Shown: positions 1-11,583, counted from the stretch's first letter. The stretch: DNA of 64,000 nt from Gallionella sp. (GCA_028707275.1 JAQTUP010000006.1:62001-126000); one strand, 5' to 3'. Made by a program: numbers and translations. The notes: generated from the sequence alone by a model not told the origin.

Positions 1-2429
1 TCGGCATATTCGCGCACGGTGCGATCGCTGGAGAATTTTCCCATTCCGGCTACATTGAGAATGGCGCGCCGCGTCCACTCCTGCGGATCCCGGTACAGCA
101 AACTTACCTTGTCCTGGCATTCGATATAGGCCGCGTAGTCGGCCAGCAGCAGGTACTGATCCCCTTTGTTTAGCAGCGCATCAACGATGCATTGATAGCG
201 CGCCGGTTCATCGGGACAAAAATACCCGGATGCGATCATGTCCAGCGCCAGCTTCAGTTCGCTATTCTCCTGATAATAACTCACAGGATCATAACCCTCG
301 CGGCGGCGCTCCTCGGCCCCCTCTGTGGTCAGGCCGAACAGGAAAAAGTGATCGTGTCCCACCTCATCGCGAATTTCGATGTTCGCGCCGTCCAGCGTGC
401 CTATGGTGAGCGCGCCGTTGAGCGCGAGTTTCATATTGCCCGTGCCGGATGCCTCGGTTCCGGCCGTGGAAATCTGCTCGGATAAATCGGCGGCAGGCAC
501 GATGCGCTCGGCGCTGGAAACATCGTAATTCGGGATGAACACCAGCTTCAGCTGGTTTCCTATCCTTTGGTCGTTATTGACGACATCGGCGACATTGTTG
601 ATGAGCCGGATGATCAGTTTGGCCATCTGATATCCCGGGGCGGCCTTGCCCGCGATAATCACGGTGCGCGGTACGGTACGGGCGCCTGCGCAAATGCGAT
701 TGTACAAGGTGATGACGTGCAACACGTTGAGCAACTGTCGTTTGTACTCGTGGATGCGCTTGATCTGGATGTCGAACAGCGAATCCGGATTGATTTCGAT
801 GTGCAACTGCGAGTGTATCATTTTTGCCAGTCGCGCCTTGTTTGCCTGTTTGATTGCCCGGAACTGGTCCTGAAACTCGCTGTTTTCGGCATATTCGCGC
901 AACTTTTTCAGCTGGTCGAGATCGGTCACCCAAGTCGTGCCGATGTTGGCCGTGATCAGGGCGGCGAGTCCCGGATTGGCCTGATTCAGCCAGCGGCGCG
1001 GGGTGATGCCGTTGGTCATGTTGACAATCTTGCCGGGCGTAATACGCTCGAAATCGGCAAAGATAGTGCGTTTCATCAGTTCGGTATGCAATGCGGCCAC
1101 GCCGTTTACCGTGTGGCTGCCTATGATGGCCAGATGCGACATGCGCACGCGGCGCCCCTTGGTCTCATCGATGATGGACAACCGCCTCAGTAATTCGGTG
1201 TCGCCGGGGAACTGGTGCATCACCTGCTGTAAAAAGCGGTGATTGATCTCATAAATCACCTGCAAATGGCGCGGCAACAGGCTTTCAAACATGGCCACCG
1301 GCCAGGTTTCCAGCGCCTCGGGCATCAGCGTGTGATTGGTGTAGGAGAAGATGCGCATGCTTAATCCCCAGGCCACGTCCCAGCACAGCTTATGGACATC
1401 GACTAACAGGCGCATCATCTCGGCAATGGCAATGGACGGGTGGGTGTCGTTCAGTTGCACCGCGATCTTGTCGGGCAAGTGCGTCCAGCTGTCGGCATTT
1501 TTCTTGTAGCGATGCAACATATCCTGCAAAGAGGCGCTGACGAAGAAATATTGCTGCTTTAAGCGCAACTCGCGCCCCATCTCGGTCGAGTCGTCCGGAT
1601 ACAATACCTTGGAGAGGGTCTCCGAATCATTCTTGTCGGCAACGGCCTGAATATAGTTGCCCTGATTGAAATAACGCAGGTCAAAATCACGCGAGGACTT
1701 CGCGGCCCACAGCCTCATGTTGTTCACCGTCTTGCCGCCAAAACCCGGCACCGGCGTGTCGTAAGCCATGGCCATGACATTGTCTGTATCGACCCAGTGA
1801 AAATGCGGCGAACCATCCTCGTGTGTATATTTCACCACATGCCCGTGAAACTTGACCTGATACAGCACTTCGGGGCGAGCAAACTCCCACGGATTGCCAT
1901 AACGCAGCCAGTTGTCAGGTTGCTCCACCTGAACGCCATTCTCGATGCGCTGGCGGAACATGCCGTATTCGTAACGGATACCGTAACCGTAGCAAGGCAA
2001 ATCGAGGGTCGCCATGGAATCGAGGAAGCAGGCCGCAAGGCGCCCGAGTCCGCCGTTGCCCAGGGCGGCGTCCTCTTCGATTCCGGCTATCTTTTCCAGC
2101 TCCTGCCCAAAATCAAGGAGGGCGGCCGTAAACTGCTCATCGAGTTTCAGATTGAGCATGGCATTGCTCAGCGTGCGTCCCACCAGGAACTCCAGCGACA
2201 GGTAGTAAAGTCGCCTGGAATCGTGCTCGTAATAACGCTGCATGGTCTCCATCCAGCGCTCGACCAGGCGGTCGCGTACCACATGCGCGGTAGCCTGAAG
2301 CCAGTCGCGCGTGGTCGCGTTGACGGGAGATTTGCTGTTGGAATAAACCAAATGACTGGTGAGCGACGAGCTGATCGCCTCGATACTCACCCCGGCCTTC
2401 TGGTGTTGCGGGAACGCTTTGCTATTCAT
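1..2429 (-). CDS. glgP: Glycogen phosphorylase, C-terminus cut by window edge
   Basis: Cytosolic PLP enzyme that releases glucose-1-phosphate from glycogen by phosphorolysis. About 809 codons are visible. The family runs 815-840 residues, so only a few C-terminal residues lie outside. The PLP-lysine region reads STAGTEASGTGNMK (about 440-480), followed by the LDGANIEI block, and the last visible stretch matches the usual NVAGMGKFSSDRTVREYA ending. The ATG at 2429 has an AGGA ribosome site located in the tail of hppA, nine bases upstream, so the two genes look co-transcribed. Identity is nearly certain. The link to pyrophosphate energy metabolism is inferred from the pairing. Confidence 0.96.
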   Translation of the reverse strand, partial: MNSKAFPQHQKAGVSIEAISSSLTSHLVYSNSKSPVNATTRDWLQATAHVVRDRLVERWMETMQRYYEHDSRRLYYLSLEFLVGRTLSNAMLNLKLDEQFTAALLDFGQELEKIAGIEEDAALGNGGLGRLAACFLDSMATLDLPCYGYGIRYEYGMFRQRIENGVQVEQPDNWLRYGNPWEFARPEVLYQVKFHGHVVKYTHEDGSPHFHWVDTDNVMAMAYDTPVPGFGGKTVNNMRLWAAKSSRDFDLRYFNQGNYIQAVADKNDSETLSKVLYPDDSTEMGRELRLKQQYFFVSASLQDMLHRYKKNADSWTHLPDKIAVQLNDTHPSIAIAEMMRLLVDVHKLCWDVAWGLSMRIFSYTNHTLMPEALETWPVAMFESLLPRHLQVIYEINHRFLQQVMHQFPGDTELLRRLSIIDETKGRRVRMSHLAIIGSHTVNGVAALHTELMKRTIFADFERITPGKIVNMTNGITPRRWLNQANPGLAALITANIGTTWVTDLDQLKKLREYAENSEFQDQFRAIKQANKARLAKMIHSQLHIEINPDSLFDIQIKRIHEYKRQLLNVLHVITLYNRICAGARTVPRTVIIAGKAAPGYQMAKLIIRLINNVADVVNNDQRIGNQLKLVFIPNYDVSSAERIVPAADLSEQISTAGTEASGTGNMKLALNGALTIGTLDGANIEIRDEVGHDHFFLFGLTTEGAEERRREGYDPVSYYQENSELKLALDMIASGYFCPDEPARYQCIVDALLNKGDQYLLLADYAAYIECQDKVSLLYRDPQEWTRRAILNVAGMGKFSSDRTVREYA

Positions 2430-2438
2430 CCTGATTCC

Positions 2439-4484
2439 TCAGAAAATCCCTGAGTTGCCAGCAGTCAGAAGTGGGACAATCATGAGAGCCACGATGTTGA
2501 TGATCTTGATCAGCGGGTTGATGGCAGGGCCTGCGGTGTCTTTATAAGGATCGCCCACCGTGTCTCCCGTGACGGCGGCTTTGTGCGCCTCCGAGCCTTT
2601 GCCGCCGTAGTTTCCTTCCTCGATGTATTTTTTTGCATTGTCCCAGGCACCACCGCCGGTGGTCATCGAGATCGCGACGAAGATGCCGGTGATGATGGTG
2701 CCGACCAGTACTCCGCCTAACGCCTGTGCGCCCAGCGTCAGCCCCACGACGACAGGAATGAAGACCGGCAGCAAGGACGGGATCAGCATTTCGCGGATGG
2801 CGGCTTTTGTCAGCATATCCACGCAGGTGCCGTATTCCGGCTTGCCCGTGCCCTCCATAATGCCTGGGATTTCCCTGAACTGGCGGCGTACTTCGACGAC
2901 GACAGCGCCCGCAGCACGGCCGACCGCTTCCATGCCCATCGCGGCGAACAGGTAGGGAATCATGCCGCCTATAAATAAGCCGACAATGACCATGTGATCG
3001 GACAAGTCAAACAGCATGCGGGCATGGAAGTGGGCTTCGAGCGCGTGGGTGTAGTCGGCGAAGAGCACCAGGGCTGCGAGTCCTGCGGAGCCGATAGCAT
3101 AGCCTTTGGTGACAGCCTTGGTGGTGTTGCCCACCGCATCCAGTGCATCGGTGACGACACGCACCTCATCGGGCAGACGAGCCATTTCGGCAATGCCGCC
3201 GGCGTTGTCGGTAATGGGCCCATAGGCGTCCAGCGCCACGATGATGCCGGTCATCGACAGCATGGACGTGGCGGCGATGGCGATGCCGTACAGGCCCGCC
3301 ATCGCATAAGCGCCCATGATCGCAAGACACACGACCAGTACGGGGGCAGCGGTCGATTTCATCGAGACGCCGAGGCCTGCGATGATGTTGGTGCCGTGTC
3401 CCGTGGTTGACGCCTGGGCGATGTGGCGCACCGGCGCATACTCCGTGGCGGTATAGTATTCGGTGATCCACACCAGGGCTGCGGTCAGCAACAGGCCGAT
3501 GACGGTCGCGCCGTACAGAGCGCCTACGCTGTACAACCCGTTATCTTTCATGATCCAGTCGGTTAACGGGTAGAAGGCGATCAGGGCCAGGGCTGCGGAA
3601 ACAGCCAGTCCCCTGTACAACGCATTCATGATTTTTCCCCCCGGGCGCGCCTTGACGAAGAAGGTGCCGACAATCGAGGCGATGATGGAAAAACCGCCCA
3701 GTACCAGCGGATAAATGATGGCGTTCGTCCCCGCATTCGCCATCAGCAAACCGCCCAGCATCATGGTGGCGATGATGGTCACGGCATAAGTTTCGAACAA
3801 ATCAGCCGCCATCCCGGCACAGTCGCCGACATTGTCGCCGACATTGTCGGCAATGACCGCAGGATTGCGCGGATCGTCTTCGGGTATGCCCGCCTCGATT
3901 TTCCCCACCAGGTCGGCGCCGACATCTGCGCCTTTGGTAAAAATACCGCCGCCCAATCTTGCGAAGATTGAAATCAACGATCCGCCGAATCCCAGTCCTA
4001 CCAGGGCATGGGTCGCCTCGGCAGGCGCGGCGCCGATCCGGGTCAAAAAGGCATAGTAGCCGGCCACGCCGAGCAAGCCTAAACCCACGACCAGCATGCC
4101 CGTGATGGCGCCGCCCTTGAATGAAACGTCCAGCGCAGCGTTGAGGCCTTGTCTGGCTGCCTCCGCCGTGCGGATGTTGGCGCGCACCGACACGTTCATG
4201 CCGATGAATCCGGCAGCACCCGAGAGCAGGGCCCCGATGGCAAATCCGCTGGCGGTTTGCCAGCCTAAGGCTGTGAAGATGGTGATGAACAATATGACGC
4301 CGACTATGGCGATGGTCTGATATTGCCGTTTAAGATAGGCGGTAGCGCCTTCCTGGATTGCCGCTGCGATTTCCCGCATTCGTTCACTGCCGGTCGGGAG
4401 ATTCAGAATCCATTTGATTGAAAACAGGCCATACAAGATTGCAACGATGGCGCACAACAGAGCAAAGTCCAGACCAGCTGACAT
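2439..4484 (-). CDS. hppA: K+-independent H+-translocating membrane pyrophosphatase
   Basis: Inner-membrane pump that couples hydrolysis of pyrophosphate to proton export. 681 residues, the normal length, with about 16 hydrophobic segments. The catalytic loop has [20 protein letters not shown] (about 187-206) and [19 protein letters not shown] (about 213-231). The cation-selectivity site reads [10 protein letters not shown], with Lys456 and Thr459. In this family Lys and Thr at these places mark the K+-independent H+ pumps; K+-dependent forms have Ala and Gly. The ATG is preceded by AGGGAG. First gene of a two-gene unit with glgP. Confidence 0.97.
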   Translation of the reverse strand: MSAGLDFALLCAIVAILYGLFSIKWILNLPTGSERMREIAAAIQEGATAYLKRQYQTIAIVGVILFITIFTALGWQTASGFAIGALLSGAAGFIGMNVSVRANIRTAEAARQGLNAALDVSFKGGAITGMLVVGLGLLGVAGYYAFLTRIGAAPAEATHALVGLGFGGSLISIFARLGGGIFTKGADVGADLVGKIEAGIPEDDPRNPAVIADNVGDNVGDCAGMAADLFETYAVTIIATMMLGGLLMANAGTNAIIYPLVLGGFSIIASIVGTFFVKARPGGKIMNALYRGLAVSAALALIAFYPLTDWIMKDNGLYSVGALYGATVIGLLLTAALVWITEYYTATEYAPVRHIAQASTTGHGTNIIAGLGVSMKSTAAPVLVVCLAIMGAYAMAGLYGIAIAATSMLSMTGIIVALDAYGPITDNAGGIAEMARLPDEVRVVTDALDAVGNTTKAVTKGYAIGSAGLAALVLFADYTHALEAHFHARMLFDLSDHMVIVGLFIGGMIPYLFAAMGMEAVGRAAGAVVVEVRRQFREIPGIMEGTGKPEYGTCVDMLTKAAIREMLIPSLLPVFIPVVVGLTLGAQALGGVLVGTIITGIFVAISMTTGGGAWDNAKKYIEEGNYGGKGSEAHKAAVTGDTVGDPYKDTAGPAINPLIKIINIVALMIVPLLTAGNSGIF

Positions 4485-4682
4485 GATTTTCTCCCTGAGT
4501 TTAACCGCTGAAATTAACTATCACTCGGTCAGCCTGTGCTGACGGCCCTTATCATAGCAGCATCCGAATGAAGTTATGTGCCGGTATTCGACGTATAATT
4601 AAGGCGGTTTTGACCGGCGTCAATTATACTATAGCGGTGTTCGGTTATTATCGCGCAACAAAATTACTGGGGGGGAAGAAGT

Positions 4683-5456
4683 ATGGCTATCGAGTTATTC
4701 AATAACGGAACGCACTTATGCATGATGTTCGATGATTTGGCAGACGAGGGTGGTGATATTGCAGTGCAATCCAACCAGTTTCTGATCGTCGACAGCGGAC
4801 ATGGCGCGTTGATGGATCCGGGCGGTAACATGACATTCAACGGCTTGTTGATGGGGATGATGGAGCATTTTTCATCCAAAAAGATGGACTATATTCTGGC
4901 ATCCCATGCTGATCCGGACATCATCGCGTCCGTGAATAAGTGGATGATTCATACGGAGTGCAAGGTCGCCATTTCAACCTTGTGGGCGCGTTTCGTGCCG
5001 CATTTTTGTACGGCAGGAAATACGGCGGGTCGTATTATTTCCATACCGGATCAGGGTATGAACTTTCCGTTGGGCAATTGCATCATCAAGGCGATTCCCG
5101 CACATTTTATGCATTCGGAAGGCAATTTCCAATTTTATGATCCGGTCAGCAAGATTCTGTTTTCCGGTGATATGGGCGCGTCTATCGTCTCTCATACCGA
5201 TGCAGATACCCCGGTGACGGATTTTAACGCGCATCTGAAGTACATGGAAGGCTTTCACCGCCGCTACATGATTTCCAACAAGATTTGCCGCTTCTGGGTG
5301 CAAATGGTGCGACAGATGGACGTGGAAATGATCGTTCCGCAGCACGGGAAGTCATTCAAGGGCAAAAAGATGGTCAACCAGTTCCTGGACTGGATCGAGC
5401 AATTGCCATGCGGTGTTGATTTGATGACGCAGGACAATTATACCGTCCCCAAATAG
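4683..5456 (+). CDS. Oxygen-binding di-iron MBL-fold protein (ODP type)
   Basis: 257-residue metallo-beta-lactamase-fold protein related to the di-iron domain of flavodiiron proteins, but without flavodoxin or rubredoxin domains. Candidate metal ligands are His75, Asp77 and Asp79 in SHADPD, then His141/His144, Asp163 in SGDMGAS and a late His in PQHGKS. In flavodiiron enzymes the first motif is H-x-E-x-D; an Asp in place of Glu is described for ODP-type O2-binding sensors. The ATG follows a G-rich ribosome site (GGGGGGGAAG). It stands alone and faces glcG. O2 sensing or scavenging in a microaerophile is inferred. Confidence 0.8.
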   Translation: MAIELFNNGTHLCMMFDDLADEGGDIAVQSNQFLIVDSGHGALMDPGGNMTFNGLLMGMMEHFSSKKMDYILASHADPDIIASVNKWMIHTECKVAISTLWARFVPHFCTAGNTAGRIISIPDQGMNFPLGNCIIKAIPAHFMHSEGNFQFYDPVSKILFSGDMGASIVSHTDADTPVTDFNAHLKYMEGFHRRYMISNKICRFWVQMVRQMDVEMIVPQHGKSFKGKKMVNQFLDWIEQLPCGVDLMTQDNYTVPK

Positions 5457-5480
5457 CTTAAGCTCCATGCGTGCAGGCGT

Positions 5481-5530
5481 GCCGGTTTTACGCCTGTTCG
5501 AAAATCCCCGCCAGGATGCCGTAAACCGGC
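5481..5530. terminator. Possible stem between convergent genes
   Basis: GCCGGTTTTACG at 5481-5492 pairs with CGTAAACCGGC at 5520-5530 (one bulge, loop about 27 nt). It lies between the ends of two convergent genes. There is no T-tract, so a terminator role is weakly supported. Confidence 0.3.
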
Positions 5531-5545
5531 CTCCGGGTGCCGGTA

Positions 5546-6715
<1,170 letters not shown>

Positions 6716-7486
6716 ATATTTCTCTTGCTGCTTGCAAATCCTGTTCCGTATCTACGCCGCCAGGCGGCGCATCTTGAGCGATCACCACGCCGATTTTGTA
6801 GCCATGATACAGCGCGCGCAATTGTTCCAGTGACTCATACTGTTCTATGACTGCCGGGGAGAGCTGTCCATATGCACGCAGGAAACCGGCGCGATACGCA
6901 TAGATGCCGACATGTCGCAGTACAGGTAAGTCTGCGGGCAATCCTGCCCCTGCGGCGAAGGCATCGCGCGGATAGGGGATGGGCGCGCGGCTGAAATACA
7001 GCGCATGGCCATCCTTGTCCAGCACGACTTTGACGATGTTCGGGTTTCGCACCGAAGCTTCATCGTGAATCGCGTGGCATGCCGTAGCCATCGCACATTC
7101 AGGATGATCGTGCAGATGCTGTGCCACGGCGCGTATCAGGGCCGGGGGAATGAGCGGTTCGTCGCCCTGCACGTTGACCACAATGGTGTTGTCAGACCAG
7201 CCCAGCTTTTCCACGACCTCGATGATGCGATCCGTGCCGCTGCTGTGGCACTCGCGCGTCAGGCAAGCCTTGAAGCCGTGTTCATGCACGACGTTGGCTA
7301 TCGCATGGTGGTCGGTGGCGATCCATATTTGCTGTGCGCCACTCATTGCGGCCTGCTCGGCGACACGCACCACCATGGGTTTGCCGGCAATATGCAGCAG
7401 AGGCTTGCCGGGCAGGCGGGTGGAGGCATGGCGCGCCGGAATGACGATGTGAAAGCCGGGTATGGCCGTGTCCTGCAAAACTTGTT

Positions 7487-7672
7487 TCAAAGCGCGTTGG
7501 CCTCTTCGGGTTCCAGTTTGCGTGCTTCATCGGCCAGCATGACAGGAATGCCATCGGCAATCTTGAATGCCAGACGATCCGCGCGGCAGATCAACTCCTG
7601 CTCCGTCTTGTGGTAGATCAGCGGGGATTTGCACAGCGGGCAGACCAGAATATCAAGCAGTTTAGGATCCAT
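7487..7672 (-). CDS. ycaR: Trm112-family zinc-ribbon-like small protein (YcaR)
   Basis: 61 residues: [20 protein letters not shown], then a second short strand pair. Only one CxxC pair is visible, as in bacterial YcaR. The family resembles the Trm112 methyltransferase partner. It always travels between lpxK and kdsB in many proteobacteria. It overlaps the end of lpxK by 11 bases and the start of kdsB by 3. Role in the cell unknown. Confidence 0.9.
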   Translation of the reverse strand: MDPKLLDILVCPLCKSPLIYHKTEQELICRADRLAFKIADGIPVMLADEARKLEPEEANAL

Positions 7673-8651
7673 GACGGGAAATCTTTCGCAGTAGGTGGTG
7701 TATCAGGGCCGGGTCAATCTGGGTGTCCACACGCAACACCCAAAATTTTTCATCAGCGAATGCGGCGCATTTTACCGCATCTTTTTCTGTGAGGAGTAGT
7801 GCATCGCAATTGTCGAACGCAAGATCACAGGCTCGGTAGGGGTGATGGTCGGCAAATGCATGAGGGTTGATCTCAAGTCCCAGTCCTTTTAAGTGTTCAA
7901 AGAAACGTTGCGGGTGACCGATGCCCGCAACGGCATGCAGGCGCATCCCCTGAAAATCGGAGGCGCGGGCGGTTTTGTCCGGATGGATCAGGTTGTGGAA
8001 AATGTCGCCTGACAATTGCATCAAATATTGGGGAGCGTCACAGGAGATGGCTACGCCGCCATTGACGACGATCGCATCCACGGTTTTGAGTCGCGACACG
8101 GGTTCTCGCAGCGGCCCTGCCGGGAGCAGGTAGCCATTGCCGAAGCGGCGTGCGCCGTCGACGACGCAGATTTCCATATCGCGCTGCAAGCGGTAATGTT
8201 GCAATCCGTCATCGCACAGCAGCACATCGCATTGAGGATACGCCATTAGCGCGAGCTTCGCGGTGGCCGCGCGATCAGTCCCCACCCAGACGGGGCATAT
8301 TTTTCGCCGGGCCATCAGCAGCGGCTCATCCCCCACTTGCTGTGCAGTGCTGTTCTCTGTGACGGGCTGTCCTTGTGCCGTGCCACCGAAGCCTCGGCTT
8401 ACAACAGCCGGGTGATAGCCGCGATCGGTCAGCTGTTGCGCAAGGCTCAGGGTGAGGGGGGTTTTCCCGGTGCCGCCTACGCTGATGTTGCCGATGACCA
8501 CGACGGGCATCGGCAGGCGGTAACTGTCCAGGATATGGCGGCGGTAGAGGGCGCGGCGTATGGCTGACAGCCACCCGAACAGCCAGCTAGCTGGCCGCAG
8601 TATCAGGTGCAGCGGACTTTTTCGATACCAGTATTGTTCCAGTCCGGCCAT
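7662..8651 (-). CDS. lpxK: Tetraacyldisaccharide 4'-kinase
   Basis: Inner-membrane-associated kinase that phosphorylates the 4' position of the lipid A precursor. 329 residues, normal length. A hydrophobic N-terminal helix (about 15-35) is followed by the P-loop [13 protein letters not shown] (about 54-66), and [12 protein letters not shown] carries the catalytic and metal-binding residues. Operon member between exbD and ycaR; the stop overlaps ycaR. Confidence 0.97.
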   Translation of the reverse strand: MAGLEQYWYRKSPLHLILRPASWLFGWLSAIRRALYRRHILDSYRLPMPVVVIGNISVGGTGKTPLTLSLAQQLTDRGYHPAVVSRGFGGTAQGQPVTENSTAQQVGDEPLLMARRKICPVWVGTDRAATAKLALMAYPQCDVLLCDDGLQHYRLQRDMEICVVDGARRFGNGYLLPAGPLREPVSRLKTVDAIVVNGGVAISCDAPQYLMQLSGDIFHNLIHPDKTARASDFQGMRLHAVAGIGHPQRFFEHLKGLGLEINPHAFADHHPYRACDLAFDNCDALLLTEKDAVKCAAFADEKFWVLRVDTQIDPALIHHLLRKISRHGS

Positions 8652-8676
8652 GAGGTAATCCTAGAAAAGCACGCTG

Positions 8677-8789
8677 TCCACGAAATACACGAAAACACTA
8701 AAAATTCGAAGGGATGCCACGCCTTGCATTGTCACTCGACAGGTGAGCAATTGCATTCATGTCGCCTGTTGATTCGTGGCTTTCGTGGA
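8677..8789. repeat. Inverted repeat element in the exbD-lpxK gap
   Basis: TCCACGAAATACACGAA (8677-8693) faces TTCGTGGCTTTCGTGGA (8773-8789) with three mismatches, enclosing about 80 bases with no gene. Looks like a small palindromic interspersed element. Confidence 0.55.
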
Positions 8790-8806
8790 TGAAATTGTTT
8801 CCAGGG

Positions 8807-9226
8807 TTAGTTGGCTTCGTTTTGTGTGGCGAAAGTGATGCGGCCAAAGCCTGCCTGCCTTGCCGCTTCCATCACATTGATCACGGCCTGATGCGGGGTT
8901 TTTGCATCCGCATTGATCACAATGGTAGGATCCGTTTGTGTGTCGGCCGCCTTCTTGAGTGAGGAGGCCAGCTCGGTTATGCCCGTGTAATTGAGTCCGG
9001 CATTGTTGATCGCGTAGTGAGCGGTGGCATCAATCGACACATTGATGGGCAGCGGTTGCTCGGCGCCGGGTTGCCCGCCTGCCTGGGGCAAGTTGATCTG
9101 TAATTCTGAATATTTCGCATAGCTGGTGGTGACCATCAGAAAAATCAGGATCACCAGCAGCACGTCTATCATCGGAATCAGATTTATTTCCGGTTCTTCA
9201 CGGGTGCGTCCACGTTGAAAATTCAT
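8807..9226 (-). CDS. exbD: ExbD/TolR-family proton channel subunit
   Basis: 139 residues with one N-terminal transmembrane helix (LIPMIDVLLVILIFLMVTT, about 16-34) containing the proton-conducting Asp, then a periplasmic domain. Works with ExbB to energise outer-membrane transporters through TonB, or TolA in the related system. Six bases downstream of exbB. No tonB is in the window. Confidence 0.92.
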   Translation of the reverse strand: MNFQRGRTREEPEINLIPMIDVLLVILIFLMVTTSYAKYSELQINLPQAGGQPGAEQPLPINVSIDATAHYAINNAGLNYTGITELASSLKKAADTQTDPTIVINADAKTPHQAVINVMEAARQAGFGRITFATQNEAN

Positions 9227-9232
9227 CGTAGG

Positions 9233-9841
9233 CTAACTCCTGCGCTCGCCATGCACGATTTCGACCAGTTTGATGGCCTGTTGCTCCATTTCGATGGTCA
9301 GGCTGTCGACCTGAGCGCGAAAATGACGATAAAAAATCATGCTGGGAATGGCGACGATCAGCCCGAACGCCGTGTTATACAGCGCAACTGAAATCCCGTG
9401 AGCCAGTACGGCCGGGCTGTTGCCGGCCACGGTCTGTGCGCCGAAAATTTCGATCATGCCCACCACCGTTCCGAACAAGCCCAGCAGCGGGCTGATAGAG
9501 GCTATCGTGCCCAGGGTGGTGAGAAAGCGCTCAAGATCGTGAGTGGCCGCACGCCCGGCTTCCTCGATGGATTCTTTCATGATTTCCGGCGTGGCCTTGA
9601 TGTTTTTCAGGCCAGCGGCGAAGATGCAACCCAGGGGAGAGTGCTTGTTCAGTTTTTCCAGCATGCCATCGCTGACGCCGCGCTGAGCCAGTTCCTTGAT
9701 GACCTCATCGAGCAACCCTTGCGGCGCTATGCGACTGCGGCGCAAATAGACGAGTCTTTCTGTAATCAGGCCAACGGCTACGATGGACGCAAAAATTAAA
9801 AACCAAATCGGCCAGCCAGCCGCTTCTACGATTGCAATCAC
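9233..9841 (-). CDS. exbB: ExbB/TolQ/MotA-family proton channel subunit
   Basis: Inner-membrane partner of ExbD. The preferred start is GTG at 9841 (IAIVEAAGWPIWFLIF..., 202 residues). It has GGAG eight bases upstream, and the upstream in-frame extension to 9904 is not family-like. Three membrane segments are visible: the N-terminal one, LGTIASISPLLGLFGTVVGMIEIF, and the final AVLAHGISVALYNTAFGLIVAIPSM block. The gene heads the lipid A-related operon. Confidence 0.92.
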   Translation of the reverse strand: MIAIVEAAGWPIWFLIFASIVAVGLITERLVYLRRSRIAPQGLLDEVIKELAQRGVSDGMLEKLNKHSPLGCIFAAGLKNIKATPEIMKESIEEAGRAATHDLERFLTTLGTIASISPLLGLFGTVVGMIEIFGAQTVAGNSPAVLAHGISVALYNTAFGLIVAIPSMIFYRHFRAQVDSLTIEMEQQAIKLVEIVHGERRS

Positions 9842-10245
9842 GCGAATTCTCCAAATATGCTTAAATTGCGAAGACGCTGAGGTGTCAGGCATGTTTATGC
9901 GCAACGGTTAGTGTGTTCAGCGCTTCCGAAGTTGCAACTGTAGCCTGTCGGGGCGGGTTGAGCAAGATTTCTCGGTATCTTCAATGCCTGGCGCTGGCTA
10001 ATCCCCCGTTATTAAAGAGTATTTTTGTTTACCCACAGTATCTGTGGATAACTCTGTGGATAAGGCTGGGGATTAAGCCTTTAGAGCGGTGAGCTGTAAG
10101 GGTTTTTCTTATCCTGCCTATTTTTTGTTATTTAAAAAAACACCAAAAAAACAATGAGTTATCGTAAGTGTGATGGTTTTGTGACAGCAGGCAGGCCGCA
10201 ATGCACCGTATTGTCTGGCTTTGTGAATAATTCCGGATTGTCAAT
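9842..10245. other. 403-bp non-coding gap between exbB and xseA
   Basis: Divergent intergenic region that must hold promoters for the exbB operon and xseA. It contains three DnaA-box-like 9-mers (10029-10063) followed by an AT-rich, A-tract-containing stretch (10110-10160). No ORF or RNA gene was recognised. Confidence 0.7.
10029..10063. promoter_or_regulatory. Cluster of DnaA-box-like sites
   Basis: TGTGGATAA occurs at 10043-10051 and again at 10055-10063. It is the exact complement of the strong DnaA box TTATCCACA. A one-mismatch box TTACCCACA lies at 10029-10037 in opposite orientation. The two exact boxes are 12 bp apart. Confidence 0.6.
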
Positions 10246-11583
10246 ATGTATGTAGATCTATTTTTTGAGAAGATGCCACGTGTGCTCAGAGTGACTGAAC
10301 TTACGCGCGCAATTAACGAGTTGCTGGAAGGGAATGTTCCTCCGTTGTGGGTGCGCGGAGAAATATCCGGTCTGGTGAAGGCCGCTTCCGGTCATTGGTA
10401 CTTTGTGCTCAAGGATGAGCAGGCGCAGGTGCGCTGTGTGATGTTCCGGCACAAGAACCCGTCGCCGGACAAGAATATCGCCAACGGCACACAGGTCGAA
10501 GTGCTGGCAGTCGCCACGCTTTATGAGGCGCGCGGTGATTTTCAGCTGAACGTGGAGCAGCTGCGTCCGGCCGGATTGGGGGTGCTGTACGAGCAATTTG
10601 CAAAACTCAAACAGAAGCTCGAAGACGAGGGCTTGTTTGCCGCTGCGCATAAACGCGCCTTGCCGGCCTTCCCCCGGCGCATCGGCATCATTACCTCTGT
10701 TCATGCAGCAGCGCTCCGCGATGTGCTGACCACCCTGAAGCGGCGCCTGCCCGGCGTGCCTGTCGTGCTGTATCCGGCTCCCGTTCAGGGTGCCGGGAGC
10801 GCCGAGAAAATCGCGTCCGCTATCCGGATTGCCGGGCAGCGCGGCGAATGCGACGTTTTGATCCTCTGCCGAGGAGGGGGCAGCATCGAGGATCTGTGGG
10901 CGTTCAACGAAGAAGTCGTCGCGCGTGCCATTTATGACAGTCCTGTTCCGATTGTCAGTGGCGTGGGACACGAAACCGATTTTACGATCGCGGATTTTGT
11001 GGCCGATGAACGTGCGCCCACACCGACTGCCGCCGCCCAGCGTGTCGTGCCGGACCGGCATGCCCTGATGCAAGGATTGCGCGATATTGCCCGGCATTTG
11101 CTCAGAGCTCAGCGCAACAGGGTGCAAAACGCCATGCAGTCGGTGGATTATTTGCAGCGTCGCCTGATTCACCCCAGTCGGCAACTGGCGAATCATTCGC
11201 AGCATCTTGACCAACTGCGACAGCGCCTTATGCGCAGCTATGCTATGCGCCTGCAACAACAGCAGTATTTGTGCCAGTCTTATGCGCGCAGATTGAGCGG
11301 TAGCGACTTTCACCGTCTGCGAGATAAACAGGATCATCTGGCCGGGCGCTTGTGCATGGCCATGCAAAACGAACAAAACCGTCAGCAGGCGAACATGGAT
11401 GCGCTGGCCCAACACCTTGCACTGCTCGACCCAAAACAGGTTCTGCGCCGTGGCTATAGTCTGGTTCAGGATGAGAGCGGTCGCCTGGTATCCGGTATCC
11501 GGCAGTTGACGGCGGGCGATGAGCTGCGCATTACCCTGGCCGAAGGCTGGGTGCGAACAAAAGTGATGCAACTGGGCGAGTGA
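10246..11583 (+). CDS. xseA: Exodeoxyribonuclease VII large subunit
   Basis: Large subunit of the single-strand DNA exonuclease used in mismatch repair and recombination. 445 residues, standard length. An N-terminal OB fold (WVRGEISGLVKAASGHWYFVLKD, about 40-60) precedes the nuclease domain with PRRIGIITS and RGGGSIEDLWAFN, then a long coiled coil (about 285-400). Two starts are possible, 10246 or the internal ATG at 10273 (MPRVLRVTEL); neither has a clear ribosome site. xseB is not nearby. Confidence 0.95.
   Translation: MYVDLFFEKMPRVLRVTELTRAINELLEGNVPPLWVRGEISGLVKAASGHWYFVLKDEQAQVRCVMFRHKNPSPDKNIANGTQVEVLAVATLYEARGDFQLNVEQLRPAGLGVLYEQFAKLKQKLEDEGLFAAAHKRALPAFPRRIGIITSVHAAALRDVLTTLKRRLPGVPVVLYPAPVQGAGSAEKIASAIRIAGQRGECDVLILCRGGGSIEDLWAFNEEVVARAIYDSPVPIVSGVGHETDFTIADFVADERAPTPTAAAQRVVPDRHALMQGLRDIARHLLRAQRNRVQNAMQSVDYLQRRLIHPSRQLANHSQHLDQLRQRLMRSYAMRLQQQQYLCQSYARRLSGSDFHRLRDKQDHLAGRLCMAMQNEQNRQQANMDALAQHLALLDPKQVLRRGYSLVQDESGRLVSGIRQLTAGDELRITLAEGWVRTKVMQLGE

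Noticed and set aside
10029-10063. oriC
   Set aside because: DnaA-like boxes exist, but only three, and no dnaA/dnaN/gyrB/rpmH genes are nearby.
10258-11571. 437-codon open frame antisense to xseA
   Set aside because: It lies fully within xseA, whose motifs are clear; the product has no domain and a His/Gln-rich shadow composition.
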